A stretch of DNA of 64,000 nucleotides from Croceitalea sp947503285 (GTDB taxonomy: Bacteria; Bacteroidota; Bacteroidia; Flavobacteriales; Flavobacteriaceae). Below are positions 54,821-63,882 of the stretch, piece after piece. The notes beneath the pieces were generated by a model, which saw only the letters and a program-made list of their open reading frames with translations, was not told the origin of the DNA and searched no databases. The stretch spans positions 62,001-126,000 of the forward strand of contig NZ_BTGQ01000004.1 in NCBI RefSeq assembly GCF_036985505.1, given 5' to 3'. The position numbers were made by a program, and so were the translations under genes. The first letter of the stretch is position 1. The number at the start of each line of letters is the position of its first letter.

Positions 54821-55528
54821 ATGGCAATTAAATGTATTATTATCGATGATGAACCTTTGGCCATAAGTGTAATTAAAACGCATTTGAAGTCATTGGTAGA
54901 CGTAGAACTTGTCGGCACTTTTGAAAATTCATTGGAAGCTTTTGAAGCCGTTAAAGAATTGCGTGTTGATTTGATTTTTCTTGACATTGAAATGCCACTT
55001 TTAACCGGTCTCGATTTTATCAAAACCTCCCAAACTTCGGCTAAAATCATTCTAACGACCGCACATCGCAACTACGCCCCAGAAAGTTATGAATTAGAGG
55101 TTGTTGATTACTTGCTAAAACCCATATCATTTTCACGCTTGTTCAAAGCAATAAATAAATTTAAGGGCCTTACAAACCTAACTCCTTTACTGGAGAAACC
55201 TGCTGAGGAGGAAGTGAGAAATGACCATATCTATGTGAACTCCAATAAAAAATTCATCAAGGTAAATTTTGATAACATCAGTCACATAGAAAGTATCAAA
55301 GACTATATCAGAATACACACCGGCACCGAAAATATCATTACCAAGGATACTATCAGTAATTTTGAGCAAAAGCTTCCAACGACATTCCTTAGGGTCCATC
55401 GTTCTTATATTGTAAACACCCAAAGAGTGACGGCCTTTACAAAAATGGATGTTGAATTGGGTAAGGTAGAGATACCCATTGGGGCAAGTTATAAAAATGA
55501 AGTGTTGCGATTACTCAAACGGCAGTAG
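54821..55528 (+). CDS. Response regulator, LytTR family
   Basis: In this 235-residue protein the receiver domain (1-120) has IIIDDEP (Asp9, Asp10), the phosphorylation site LIFLDIEMP (Asp55), TTAH and YLLKPIS (Lys100). The LytTR DNA-binding domain (about 135-235) shows IYVNSNKKFIKVNFDNISHIESIKDYIRIHT and FLRVHRSYIVNTQRV. With the kinase upstream it forms a complete two-component system. Target genes may include the divergent ankyrin/hydrolase operon, but this is only position-based. Confidence 0.95.
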   Translation: MAIKCIIIDDEPLAISVIKTHLKSLVDVELVGTFENSLEAFEAVKELRVDLIFLDIEMPLLTGLDFIKTSQTSAKIILTTAHRNYAPESYELEVVDYLLKPISFSRLFKAINKFKGLTNLTPLLEKPAEEEVRNDHIYVNSNKKFIKVNFDNISHIESIKDYIRIHTGTENIITKDTISNFEQKLPTTFLRVHRSYIVNTQRVTAFTKMDVELGKVEIPIGASYKNEVLRLLKRQ

Positions 55529-55544
55529 GGTATCACCGTCTTTT

Positions 55545-56678
55545 CTAAAGTATTGAAACTACTAAAAACCCAAGATAGGTGCCAAGCGCATTACCCAAAG
55601 TACCTACTAAAATAGCAGGTAATATCAACTCTTTACGATTAAAGGTTTCCGCAAGTGCAATAGCAGAAGTACCGCCTCCTATGTTGGCCTGACTAGCTAT
55701 GGAAATCATATCCCAATCTTTAAAGAACAACCCTCCCAATAAAATAGTAAGTAGGCCATGAACCATTACTGCAAATGAGGTAAACAACAACAATAGCAAA
55801 CCCACTTCTTTTAGTGCCAACACAGCACCAATCTCGCAGTACGCCCCTATTACGGCCAAAAAAAGATATACCACATACAAACCGAGTTCATGTGCACCTC
55901 TTAACTTTGAAATAAATGAGGTTTGGGCCAATATGATCCCAATAGTTGAAAGGGTTATTATCGACGGAATATTTGGAACCAATTCGGAGATTAAGTCTGA
56001 AATCAGAAAAGACACCAATCCAATAAAGACCAACCAACCCAGCGATTTTAAATCCATGGCCCTTAATCCATCGTCCTTTATCCCGCTACTTTGACTGCTA
56101 AGTTTCCTGTCTTTAAAATAGCGTCTTAACAATACGGGGAAAGCTATGGTAATCACGACCCATAATGCGGTAACTACGTTATCTACGGCAATAGCCCCTG
56201 CATAAAGCACCCCTTTTTCTTGAAAATCATAGGCCAAAGCCACCGCATTGAAATTAACACTACCACCAGTATAGGTACCAGTAAGCATACCCGCCAATAT
56301 CTTACCGTCATCACCAAGTACATTTTGGGGATTGACCACGTACCACGAAACCAGAATACCCAAAACGGTTGCCATTGAACCAATTAAGAATAGGGCAATC
56401 ATAGGGGCACCCGCTTTTTTGATGGACTTTAGATTTGCACCCAAAAGCAAAAAGAAAATGGAGATAGGTGCCAAATAGGTAAAAATGGCATCGTATAGCG
56501 GAATTGAATTTGATGCCGAAGGAATCAATTTTAGATTGGCCATTACGGCTGTAAATACAATTACCAAAAGGGCGGCCCCAAAAGGTTTGCCCCATTTGGT
56601 CTTACCTGCATACAAAGACAGCAGGACCATTAAGGCCAAAACGGTCAGTACATAAATAGGATTATGAATAAAGGTCAT
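55545..56678 (-). CDS. DUF819 family membrane protein
   Basis: This 377-residue protein has about ten to eleven transmembrane segments. Family traits include IFFLLLGANLKSIKKAGAP (about 73-91), AGMLTGTYTGGSVNFNAVAL (about 128-147), AQANIGGGTSAIALAETFNR-like text near 332 (SQANIGGGTSAIALAET) and a closing VGTLGNALGTYLGF. The two glycine-rich repeats point to a transporter-like inverted-repeat fold (related in style to sodium symporters); the substrate is unknown. It converges with the LytTR gene with 16 bases between stops. Confidence 0.88.
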   Translation of the reverse strand: MTFIHNPIYVLTVLALMVLLSLYAGKTKWGKPFGAALLVIVFTAVMANLKLIPSASNSIPLYDAIFTYLAPISIFFLLLGANLKSIKKAGAPMIALFLIGSMATVLGILVSWYVVNPQNVLGDDGKILAGMLTGTYTGGSVNFNAVALAYDFQEKGVLYAGAIAVDNVVTALWVVITIAFPVLLRRYFKDRKLSSQSSGIKDDGLRAMDLKSLGWLVFIGLVSFLISDLISELVPNIPSIITLSTIGIILAQTSFISKLRGAHELGLYVVYLFLAVIGAYCEIGAVLALKEVGLLLLLFTSFAVMVHGLLTILLGGLFFKDWDMISIASQANIGGGTSAIALAETFNRKELILPAILVGTLGNALGTYLGFLVVSIL

Positions 56679-56742
56679 CTTATACTTTGCATGGTAGCAA
56701 ACATAAGAAATTGAATGCTTAACTTATGGAAAGTGTGATAGA

Positions 56743-58215
56743 TTACCTACTATAATTCGGACTCTCTTTAGTAATCGTTACATCATGCGGGTGACTCTCG
56801 TTGATTCCGCTAGCAGTAATTTTCACAAAACGCCCGGTCTCTTTCAATGTTTCGATATCCTTGGCACCACAATAACCCATTCCGGCCCGCAATCCACCTA
56901 CAAATTGATGGATACTCTCAAAAAGTTCCCCTTTGTAGGGAACGCGACCAACAATACCTTCGGGTACTAATTTTTTGATATCGTCTTCAACATCTTGAAA
57001 ATAACGGTCTTTTGAACCTTGCTTCATGGCTTCGACCGAACCCATACCGCGGTAACTTTTGAATTTTCTACCTTCGTAGATGATGGTCTCCCCAGGCGAC
57101 TCTTTGGTGCCGGCCAATAGTGAACCCAACATTACGGTATCGGCACCGGCAGCAATGGCTTTTGGTATATCACCTGTATAACGAATACCACCGTCAGCAA
57201 TTACGGGAACGCCAGAACCTTTAATAGCTGCTGAGACCTCAAGTACTGCTGAAAATTGAGGAAAACCAACACCAGCAACCACGCGGGTGGTACAGATTGA
57301 ACCCGGACCAATACCCACTTTGACGGCATCAGCTCCCGCATCTACCAAATATTTCGCAGCCTCCCCGGTAGCGATATTACCCACGATAACATCTAAATCA
57401 GGGAACGCTTTCTTTACCTCTTTTAAAACCGTAACCACCCCTTTGGTATGACCATGTGCGGTATCGATAACAACAGCATCCACACCGGCATGCACCAAGG
57501 CCCCTGCCCTATCTGCCGCATCAGCTGTGACCCCTAAGGCTGCAGCTACGCGAAGCCTTCCATACTTGTCTTTGTTCGCTATCGGTTTTTGGGTCAATTT
57601 GGTAATATCACGGAATGTAATAAGGCCCACCAAAGTATAATCATTGTCTACAACCGGTAGTTTTTCAATTTTATTCTCTTGAAGGATATCTTCTGCTTCA
57701 CCCAGGGTGGTCCCTTCTTTGGCTGTCACCAAGTTTTCGGAAGTCATCACTTCTTGAATAGGGCGCTCATTGTTTTTTTCAAAACGTAGATCGCGATTGG
57801 TCACGATACCTATTAACTTACCGGCATCATCCACAATCGGAATTCCACCGATACTATGTTCTTTCATACTAGCCTTGGCATCTTTTACGATGGCATTCAA
57901 AGGAAGCGTCACAGGGTCTAATATCATTCCACTCTCTGCACGTTTTACCTTGCGGACCTTCATGGCCTGCTGCTCGATGGTCATGTTTTTGTGCAATACC
58001 CCGATGCCTCCTTCACGTGCAATGGCAATGGCCATTTTTGATTCGGTTACCGTATCCATGGCAGCGGACACGATTGGCACATTTATCGTTATGTTTTTGG
58101 TAAACTTTGCTTGGATATTGACCTCTCTCGGCAGTACCTCGGAAAATGCAGGCACTAAAAGGACATCATCATAGGTAAGGCCTTCGCCAAGAATTTTATT
58201 TAGGTGGGCTTTCAT
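56743..58215 (-). CDS. guaB: Inosine-5'-monophosphate dehydrogenase
   Basis: This 490-residue protein is full length. Barrel start TYDDVLLVPAFSEVLPREV, PIVSAAMDTVTESKMAIA; two CBS domains inserted at about 98-205 (GGIPIVDDAGKLIGIVTNRD, KLPVVDNDYTLVGLITFRD). The catalytic loop is GIGPGSICTTR with Cys308, followed by PVIADGGIRYTGD and the flap YRGMGSVEAM. It oxidises IMP to XMP, the first step to GMP. Confidence 0.98.
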   Translation of the reverse strand: MKAHLNKILGEGLTYDDVLLVPAFSEVLPREVNIQAKFTKNITINVPIVSAAMDTVTESKMAIAIAREGGIGVLHKNMTIEQQAMKVRKVKRAESGMILDPVTLPLNAIVKDAKASMKEHSIGGIPIVDDAGKLIGIVTNRDLRFEKNNERPIQEVMTSENLVTAKEGTTLGEAEDILQENKIEKLPVVDNDYTLVGLITFRDITKLTQKPIANKDKYGRLRVAAALGVTADAADRAGALVHAGVDAVVIDTAHGHTKGVVTVLKEVKKAFPDLDVIVGNIATGEAAKYLVDAGADAVKVGIGPGSICTTRVVAGVGFPQFSAVLEVSAAIKGSGVPVIADGGIRYTGDIPKAIAAGADTVMLGSLLAGTKESPGETIIYEGRKFKSYRGMGSVEAMKQGSKDRYFQDVEDDIKKLVPEGIVGRVPYKGELFESIHQFVGGLRAGMGYCGAKDIETLKETGRFVKITASGINESHPHDVTITKESPNYSR

Positions 58216-58238
58216 CGCAATTACGGATTAATTGCGTG

Positions 58239-58246
58239 CAAAGATA
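58239..58246 (-). promoter_or_regulatory. Putative -7 box (TATCTTTG) of guaB
   Basis: On the minus strand TATCTTTG matches TAnnTTTG, 23 bases before the guaB ATG. No -33 TTTG at the usual spacing. Confidence 0.5.
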
Positions 58247-58328
58247 CTGTTTTTAAATCAAGAATTTCACATGACTAAAAACAGGGGAAATATTAATTAT
58301 TTTTATTTAGACTTAATAATAATAATAT

Positions 58329-58336
58329 TATATTTG
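58329..58336 (+). promoter_or_regulatory. Putative -7 box (TATATTTG) of the DUF6686 gene
   Basis: TATATTTG matches TAnnTTTG, 21 bases before the ATG at 58358. It supports that ATG over the upstream in-frame starts, which would place the box inside the coding region. Confidence 0.5.
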
Positions 58337-58357
58337 AATGAATTACAAATCCCGATT

Positions 58358-58708
58358 ATGTGTCTTACACGAAAAATAATCCATCAATCAAAGAACGGTA
58401 TCATTACCTATTGCGATAAGAGTAACATTTTTCAAGTGTTATATAACAATCTTTGTTTTGAATTATTTGAATGGGAATTAGAGGCTTTGAAGGAATATCT
58501 ATTCAATTTGGACACCGATTATTGGGAAAACCAGTTAAAATGCACCGCAACACACCGTAAAATTCCACTTTCGGTCGGCACCAAGCATTTCATTATACTA
58601 TTGAGCAAGATGGAGTTAAAAGAGTTCAAGGCCTTATTGACCCTTAAAGCTGAAGAAGTTGACTTGATAGCTTATCGTGATATCGACTATCGCTCAATAG
58701 AGAACTGA
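58358..58708 (+). CDS. DUF6686-like small conserved protein
   Basis: I choose the ATG at 58358 (MCLTRKIIHQSKNGIITYCD, 116 residues), because it follows the promoter box and the upstream in-frame text (FYLDLIIIILYLNE) is low-complexity. The pattern of Cys2, GIITYCDKSNIFQVLYNNLCFELFEWELEAL and KIPLSVGTKHFIILLSKMEL is that of a short Bacteroidota family (DUF6686). No catalytic motif. Cytosolic; function unknown. It converges with the TonB-receptor gene across 66 bases. Confidence 0.7.
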   Translation: MCLTRKIIHQSKNGIITYCDKSNIFQVLYNNLCFELFEWELEALKEYLFNLDTDYWENQLKCTATHRKIPLSVGTKHFIILLSKMELKEFKALLTLKAEEVDLIAYRDIDYRSIEN

Positions 58709-58774
58709 TCTTCGTAGCATTTTCAGGTTCTTGGTAAAGTTTGGAAAAAGGCTACTGGGTGCTTTAGCTTTCTT

Positions 58775-61279
58775 TTAAAACTTGACCTGCAAGGTCGTGT
58801 AAAACGTTCTTGGTTCTGCTGGAATAATTCCGGGACCAGGATAACCGGTTGCCCTTCGTGTGAAATAGCTATTATCTAAAAGGTTGTTCACCCCAGCTTC
58901 CAATCGAAACCTTTTATAAGTATACGACAATGAAAGATCTAAGATATCATAAGCGGGTATGGTACCTTCTATACCCCGTTGATTGTCATTTACGTTTTGT
59001 GGGGCGTTGGTAGCATCGGTAAATTGCTCGCTCAAATAGGTATACTGTAAACTGCCTAAAAAGTTCTTATAACCGAAACTGAATCCGGTCTTTAAGTTTA
59101 CTTCTGGAATAAATTCCACCTTATTTCCCTCTTCCAATGTCGTAACCTGGGTGTCTCCACCAAAGCTTAACAAGTTTACCTCGGTATATTCCGATTGCGT
59201 AAAGGCCAGGTTTGAAAAAAAGTTCCATTTAAAATCCTTATTTCCTTCCCAAAAGGTTCCAACAATATTCCAATCCACAAAGGTTTCCAATCCATAGATA
59301 AAAGCATCGCCGATATTGCCCCTTCCCCGTATAATACTTCCGGTACTATTCTCAAACAAGGCTTCCCCTAAACGATTATTGTAAAGTAACCCAAAAACAC
59401 TACCATCGTAAGAAAGGATATTCTTGAATCGCCCGCGAAAACCCAAATCTGCCGTAAAACCATCTTCATCCGTAATGTTCGGATCGATTTGAAAAGATGG
59501 ATTGACCACCCGAATGTCGCTGAAGGTTACAGAACGATAATTCTCTGAGAAATTGGCATAAAATTCCCCTGAGGTGTTCAATTTATAAGCAGCTCCAACA
59601 CCCAAAAGCACAAAGTTCCGCTCAAATGTTCGATTATCGGGAAGCTCTTCATTTAATAAAGGATTACCCGCAAGATCTAGGACAATATTGCGAAAGGATC
59701 CCTCACTCTCCGTTTTGATATATTCAAAACGGAAACCCGGGGTCACCGAAAACCTATCGGTTATATTGAAAATATTCTCTCCAAAAACCGCCACGTTCAA
59801 ATTCGGAAAATCAAACTGTGATTGCCGCTCAAAATTGGGGAATTCCTCATCCGCAAAGCTAAAATCAGCATTCAAACCATTGGTACCCGGACCTTGACGC
59901 TGGTCATTGTTCGTATTATAGAACTTAGAACCCAATAAAAGAACGGCATCGGTATCTTTTAATTTGTAACGGTGTAGCAATCTGGCCTCACCACCCCAGT
60001 TCTGAAAATTATCGACCAGTAGTTCCCTGGGTTGGGTCAAATCGTCGGGTTGTGATACCCGATTGGTTCGAAACCCAAGTGCTTTACGCGAGGCATCCAG
60101 TGCAAAAAGGTTCAAACTAAAATCCGTGGCCACTGAAAACCTGTGGTCTAACCGAAGGGAGAAAAGTTTCCAATCTACATTGAACCAGTTTCTGGTTCTA
60201 TTACTGAATGTAGGGTCTTCTAAAAACTGTGCATCGGTAAGCCCGCCCGGTTGTTGTGCCAAGTAATTCAGTATAGTCGTTTCAAAACCCAACTTGGTCT
60301 TATCACTTAGCTGGTATGAAAAATGACCGTAATAGTTTCTGCTGTTGAAATTGGAATTTGGTCGAAACCCGCTCCCCTCTTTATAATTGAAATAGGTATA
60401 ATAACTAAACTTACCCACGGACCCAGAAAGGCTGTTGAAACTTGTTCTTAAATCAAAAGAACCCAAGGTCTGTCTTGAGATCCATTCTATCTTTTTTGTG
60501 GGGTTAGGTTGCTTCATCTTAAAATTGATCAGCCCACCGAACTGAGGTCCGTACTGCAACGATGCCGCACCGCGCACCACCTGAATTTGACTCAACGCCT
60601 CTGCAGGAGGGGTATAATAACTTTCTGGGTAACCTAGGGCGTCTGCACTGATATCGTAACCATTTTGACGGGTATTGAAATTTGCCGTTCGATTTGGGTC
60701 CAATCCCCTGCCCCCGATATTCAATTGTAGGCCGGCATCACCATTTTCATAAATGTTAAGCCCGACTACTTGACTGTATATTTGCCTTGGGTTATTCGCA
60801 GCAGTATTACCAACAATATTATCCACTAAAACGACCTCACTTTTTTTGCCTGCATAAATAGCGGTTCCCTCTACTTTTTTCAACTGCTGTAATGCAAATA
60901 CCTGTTCACGCCGCTGTGTCAAAACCACTTCTGACAATTGCTGCTGTTTCAGTGCGTTCAACTGAATCTTCAGGTCAAATGTTTTATCAAAGGTCAGTTC
61001 TTGTTCAAACACCTCATATTCATAGGCAAAGACGATAAGTGTATACTTTCCGCCCTTCATATTGGAAAAGGTAAAGCTGCCATCACTAGCCGTGGTCTGC
61101 AAAGCCTTGATATTTTTGAGGTAAACCTCGGCACCGGTTATAGGTGCACCAGTCTCATCAGAGACGGTACCCGATATGGTCAACTGACCGTAAAACGGCA
61201 GCGTTAAAAAAAAGAGTACCACAAAACTAAATGCCTTTGATTTCTTCTTCAAAGGGTAATATCCAATACTTGTGTTCAA
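58775..61279 (-). CDS. TonB-dependent receptor (FecA-like) with carboxypeptidase-regulatory-like N-terminal domain
   Basis: 834 residues from the ATG at 61279; a TTG at 61252 may be the true start, since it gives a standard signal peptide (MKKKSKAFSFVVLFFLTLPF) and a smaller overlap (26 instead of 53 bases) with the upstream HTTM gene. A CarboxypepD_reg-like domain (about 32-115; GTVSDETGAPITGAEVYLKN) precedes the plug (about 125-255; GLNIYENGDAGLQLNIGGRG, VVRGAASLQYGPQFGGLINF). The 22-strand barrel ends RTFYTTLQVKF. The plug and barrel resemble ferric-dicitrate/siderophore receptors. It is the last gene of the probable iron operon. Confidence 0.92.
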   Translation of the reverse strand: MNTSIGYYPLKKKSKAFSFVVLFFLTLPFYGQLTISGTVSDETGAPITGAEVYLKNIKALQTTASDGSFTFSNMKGGKYTLIVFAYEYEVFEQELTFDKTFDLKIQLNALKQQQLSEVVLTQRREQVFALQQLKKVEGTAIYAGKKSEVVLVDNIVGNTAANNPRQIYSQVVGLNIYENGDAGLQLNIGGRGLDPNRTANFNTRQNGYDISADALGYPESYYTPPAEALSQIQVVRGAASLQYGPQFGGLINFKMKQPNPTKKIEWISRQTLGSFDLRTSFNSLSGSVGKFSYYTYFNYKEGSGFRPNSNFNSRNYYGHFSYQLSDKTKLGFETTILNYLAQQPGGLTDAQFLEDPTFSNRTRNWFNVDWKLFSLRLDHRFSVATDFSLNLFALDASRKALGFRTNRVSQPDDLTQPRELLVDNFQNWGGEARLLHRYKLKDTDAVLLLGSKFYNTNNDQRQGPGTNGLNADFSFADEEFPNFERQSQFDFPNLNVAVFGENIFNITDRFSVTPGFRFEYIKTESEGSFRNIVLDLAGNPLLNEELPDNRTFERNFVLLGVGAAYKLNTSGEFYANFSENYRSVTFSDIRVVNPSFQIDPNITDEDGFTADLGFRGRFKNILSYDGSVFGLLYNNRLGEALFENSTGSIIRGRGNIGDAFIYGLETFVDWNIVGTFWEGNKDFKWNFFSNLAFTQSEYTEVNLLSFGGDTQVTTLEEGNKVEFIPEVNLKTGFSFGYKNFLGSLQYTYLSEQFTDATNAPQNVNDNQRGIEGTIPAYDILDLSLSYTYKRFRLEAGVNNLLDNSYFTRRATGYPGPGIIPAEPRTFYTTLQVKF

Positions 61280-62591
61280 AAGAATCCTTTATTTGTGTTA
61301 AATCAATATTGGGGTCGATAAAAGTCTGGCTCAGGCGTCCGTTCAACGCTACTTGGCAATCTACATAAACCGCAACATCCTTAATGCCTTTTGCCCGGTG
61401 TACATCTGCCAAAAAATGTGCATATTCTAGAATAAAATCAGGCTGAAAACCCATCTGCTTTTCTTGAAATGGAGTCAAATACTTGGTATTATCCACATAA
61501 AACCAGCGTTGTGTATCCTTATCGACGATTTTGAACTGGGCATAGCCAGATTTTTCCATCAGCATGACACGCCATGAAAAACGATACCCTTCTTCCGTCC
61601 AAAACAACTCATCAGGGTAGACTAAGTAACGCCATGGCAATACCAATTGTACTATAAAAAACAGGCTTACCAAACCGTACTTTATGGTATGGATCACCCC
61701 CTTCTTTGGCTGGAGGATGGCGTTATTGTCAAAAATACGTTTGTCGATAGGCAACCATTTCGACAAGAGGCCCAGTATTTTATGATGCAGCTTTGAATCA
61801 AAGAAAAGCAATGCGGAAACAATCATGATATACGGAAACATGCCAATAGGGAACAGCATCCGTGTCAATATGTGAAAGACCACCACAAGACTAAAAGCCA
61901 CGACCCTTGTCGGGCGATACAACAATAAAAAGGGAATAAATAGATCGTAGCCGGCACCAATCCAACTAAAAGCATAGTGCACCCATTCCTTTCCCATTAA
62001 ATCACCGATCAAGGGCAAATCAAATTTAGAAGGCAACCAAATCTTGAGCGGCATGGCCTTTAACAACCAGTCTGAATTTAATTTGGCCAGACCCGCATAG
62101 ATATACACCAGGGTTACCAGCAGTTTTAAGGCATCAATATTCCATTTAGGAATAAACTGAAACCTTTTTTGGACATTTAATTTAGCATCAATGGAGTAGT
62201 AGACATTCGCGGGCAAAAAAATCAAGAGGAAGGAAAGTATACTGACAAAATAGTAGTGGTTCAAATACGTGGTCTTGTCCATCAATTCGATATAGGTGAA
62301 CGACATGAAAAAAGTGACGATTGCCAATCGGTATTTAAAGCCAACTGCCACGGCCAAGGAAGCCAAACCACATACTGCGAAAATGAGATACGTCCACTGC
62401 CCTATCGGTTTTATCCATTCAAAACCGTAATACGAAAAATGAAATTTTGGTATCAGGTACAATTTTTCGATCCAACCGTAAGCCCAAAAGCGTATGATGC
62501 TTATAAACATCAATAGACCGAACAAAATGCGAAAGACCGCTAAAGGAGCGGCCTCAACACGTTGATTTAAATAAGTTCGTAATTGTGACAT
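61227..62591 (-). CDS. HTTM domain protein (vitamin K-dependent gamma-carboxylase-like)
   Basis: This 454-residue membrane protein begins MSQLRTYLNQRVEAAPLAVFRILFGLLMF, with at least eight hydrophobic segments over about 15-330. The HTTM pattern (horizontally transferred transmembrane) is visible: an initial R..fG...l..i.r, WTYLIFAVCGLASLAVAVG, YLNHYYFVSILSFLL (Tyr/His-rich), and KLLVTLVYIYAGLAKLNSDW. A soluble C-terminal domain of about 110 residues follows. In Flavobacteriaceae such genes often sit between imelysin and a TonB receptor, as here, suggesting a role in iron uptake. The start directly follows the imelysin stop. Confidence 0.87.
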   Translation of the reverse strand: MSQLRTYLNQRVEAAPLAVFRILFGLLMFISIIRFWAYGWIEKLYLIPKFHFSYYGFEWIKPIGQWTYLIFAVCGLASLAVAVGFKYRLAIVTFFMSFTYIELMDKTTYLNHYYFVSILSFLLIFLPANVYYSIDAKLNVQKRFQFIPKWNIDALKLLVTLVYIYAGLAKLNSDWLLKAMPLKIWLPSKFDLPLIGDLMGKEWVHYAFSWIGAGYDLFIPFLLLYRPTRVVAFSLVVVFHILTRMLFPIGMFPYIMIVSALLFFDSKLHHKILGLLSKWLPIDKRIFDNNAILQPKKGVIHTIKYGLVSLFFIVQLVLPWRYLVYPDELFWTEEGYRFSWRVMLMEKSGYAQFKIVDKDTQRWFYVDNTKYLTPFQEKQMGFQPDFILEYAHFLADVHRAKGIKDVAVYVDCQVALNGRLSQTFIDPNIDLTQIKDSFEHKYWILPFEEEIKGI

Positions 62592-63752
62592 TTAATCGCC
62601 GTCGGCATCAACAAAATCAATACTGATACTCATTGCAGATACCATATCGACTTTTAACAAGGGTACTGCGCGTTGCACCTCATCATAGGCAAGTAACATG
62701 TCGGCAGGAGGGTCGTTATTCTCAATCTCGCTTCGAAAAGAATCTAAATTGGAAACCATTGTTCGCGCCACGTCCAATTGATCGTTTATCAAAACATCTA
62801 GTTCCTCACCATTCTTAAGGCTATTGAGTGCTTGAAGATAGCTCGCCAAACTTTCGCCAGAGCCCGTTGTCGCAAAATGCCTACCGTTAAAAAAATCTTG
62901 GGTTGCGTTTAAACCTTCTAAAAACAGCTCATTGGCAACACCTGCACTGTAAAAAGCCTCAATGGTATTCGGGGCAGTTGATCCCGTAAACACCCCTAAT
63001 GGATTACCTAATTTGCCAGCCCTTAAAAACTTTTCATAATAAAAGATAAAGTCATTCACAAAAACATCGACCGAGGCCGTTGCAGAGGCGCCATCATTGG
63101 CCACAAAGGTATCCCTATAACCTCCATTCCATCCATCAAGTACGGTCAATACCCTACTTTCGATATCACTGATAACATCTTTGAAATAGTCAACGTAGGC
63201 GTCGCCTGTGGTATCGGTGTTGTAAATGGCAATGATTTCCGCATCCGTTTCAGCCAATCCGTTCAGCAAATAATCCAGTGCCGGAAAACCCTTGACATCC
63301 CTGTTTGATGGCAAAGAAAAGTCTTGGTCGTCATTGACCACATACTGCTCTAACAAATCCACATCCGTGGGGTAGGTGTTTATATTCAATCGCAGTCCAT
63401 TTTCCTCGGCGGGTCCGACCTCAAACATTGAAATACGCTGCCAACTTTTATAGGCCTCTAGCCATTCTGCCCTAAGCACAACAAGATTTTCTTCGGTCCT
63501 AGCCGTTCTAAAGGTGTCATAAGCGCTTTGAAAATCTGCAAAGACGACGAAAAAATCGTTGTAAGCAGGAAGAATGATATTATCTGCCCAATTGGTCAAC
63601 ATCGCAGAACGGTCGAAAGTGACCGGCACCACATCATCATCAGTAATGCTTACGTCATCGTCGGTCATAGGTTCTGGGCTATCACTATCAGAGGAACAGG
63701 CCCAAATGAATAAGGTAATTGCAATTGGCAGTACATACCATATCTTTTTCAT
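62592..63752 (-). CDS. Imelysin-family lipoprotein
   Basis: This 386-residue protein has a lipoprotein signal (ITLFIWACSSD; Cys19) with an acidic linker (DSDSPEPMTDDDVSITDDDV). The imelysin (PF09375) helical domain follows, with ILPAYNDFFVVFADFQSAYD (about 55-74), WQRISMFEVGPAEENGLRLN and KGFPALDYLLNG (about 157-168). The GxHxxE motif of some imelysins is not seen; this matches the subgroup where GfpaLdYLL is conserved. Members are iron-regulated surface or periplasmic proteins. Its stop abuts the HTTM start. Confidence 0.92.
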   Translation of the reverse strand: MKKIWYVLPIAITLFIWACSSDSDSPEPMTDDDVSITDDDVVPVTFDRSAMLTNWADNIILPAYNDFFVVFADFQSAYDTFRTARTEENLVVLRAEWLEAYKSWQRISMFEVGPAEENGLRLNINTYPTDVDLLEQYVVNDDQDFSLPSNRDVKGFPALDYLLNGLAETDAEIIAIYNTDTTGDAYVDYFKDVISDIESRVLTVLDGWNGGYRDTFVANDGASATASVDVFVNDFIFYYEKFLRAGKLGNPLGVFTGSTAPNTIEAFYSAGVANELFLEGLNATQDFFNGRHFATTGSGESLASYLQALNSLKNGEELDVLINDQLDVARTMVSNLDSFRSEIENNDPPADMLLAYDEVQRAVPLLKVDMVSAMSISIDFVDADGD

Positions 63753-63800
63753 TTTCTACAATTTTTATTTATTCTAAATAAATTTTTTCAAAGATAAAAT

Positions 63801-63835
63801 AAGGGATGGATTTACCAATTAGAAATCCACCCCTT
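63801..63835. terminator. Hairpin between the DUF4856 and imelysin genes
   Basis: Inverted repeat AAGGGATGGATTT / AAATCCACCCCTT (one mismatch) with a 9-base loop, and a T-run on the plus side. It lies 47 bases after the DUF4856 stop (minus strand) and 48 bases before the imelysin start. It could attenuate or separate expression within the operon. Confidence 0.6.
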
Positions 63836-63882
63836 TTTTATAAATTTTGGTTTAATTTTTTAGCCCCTTCATGCCATGAAAA

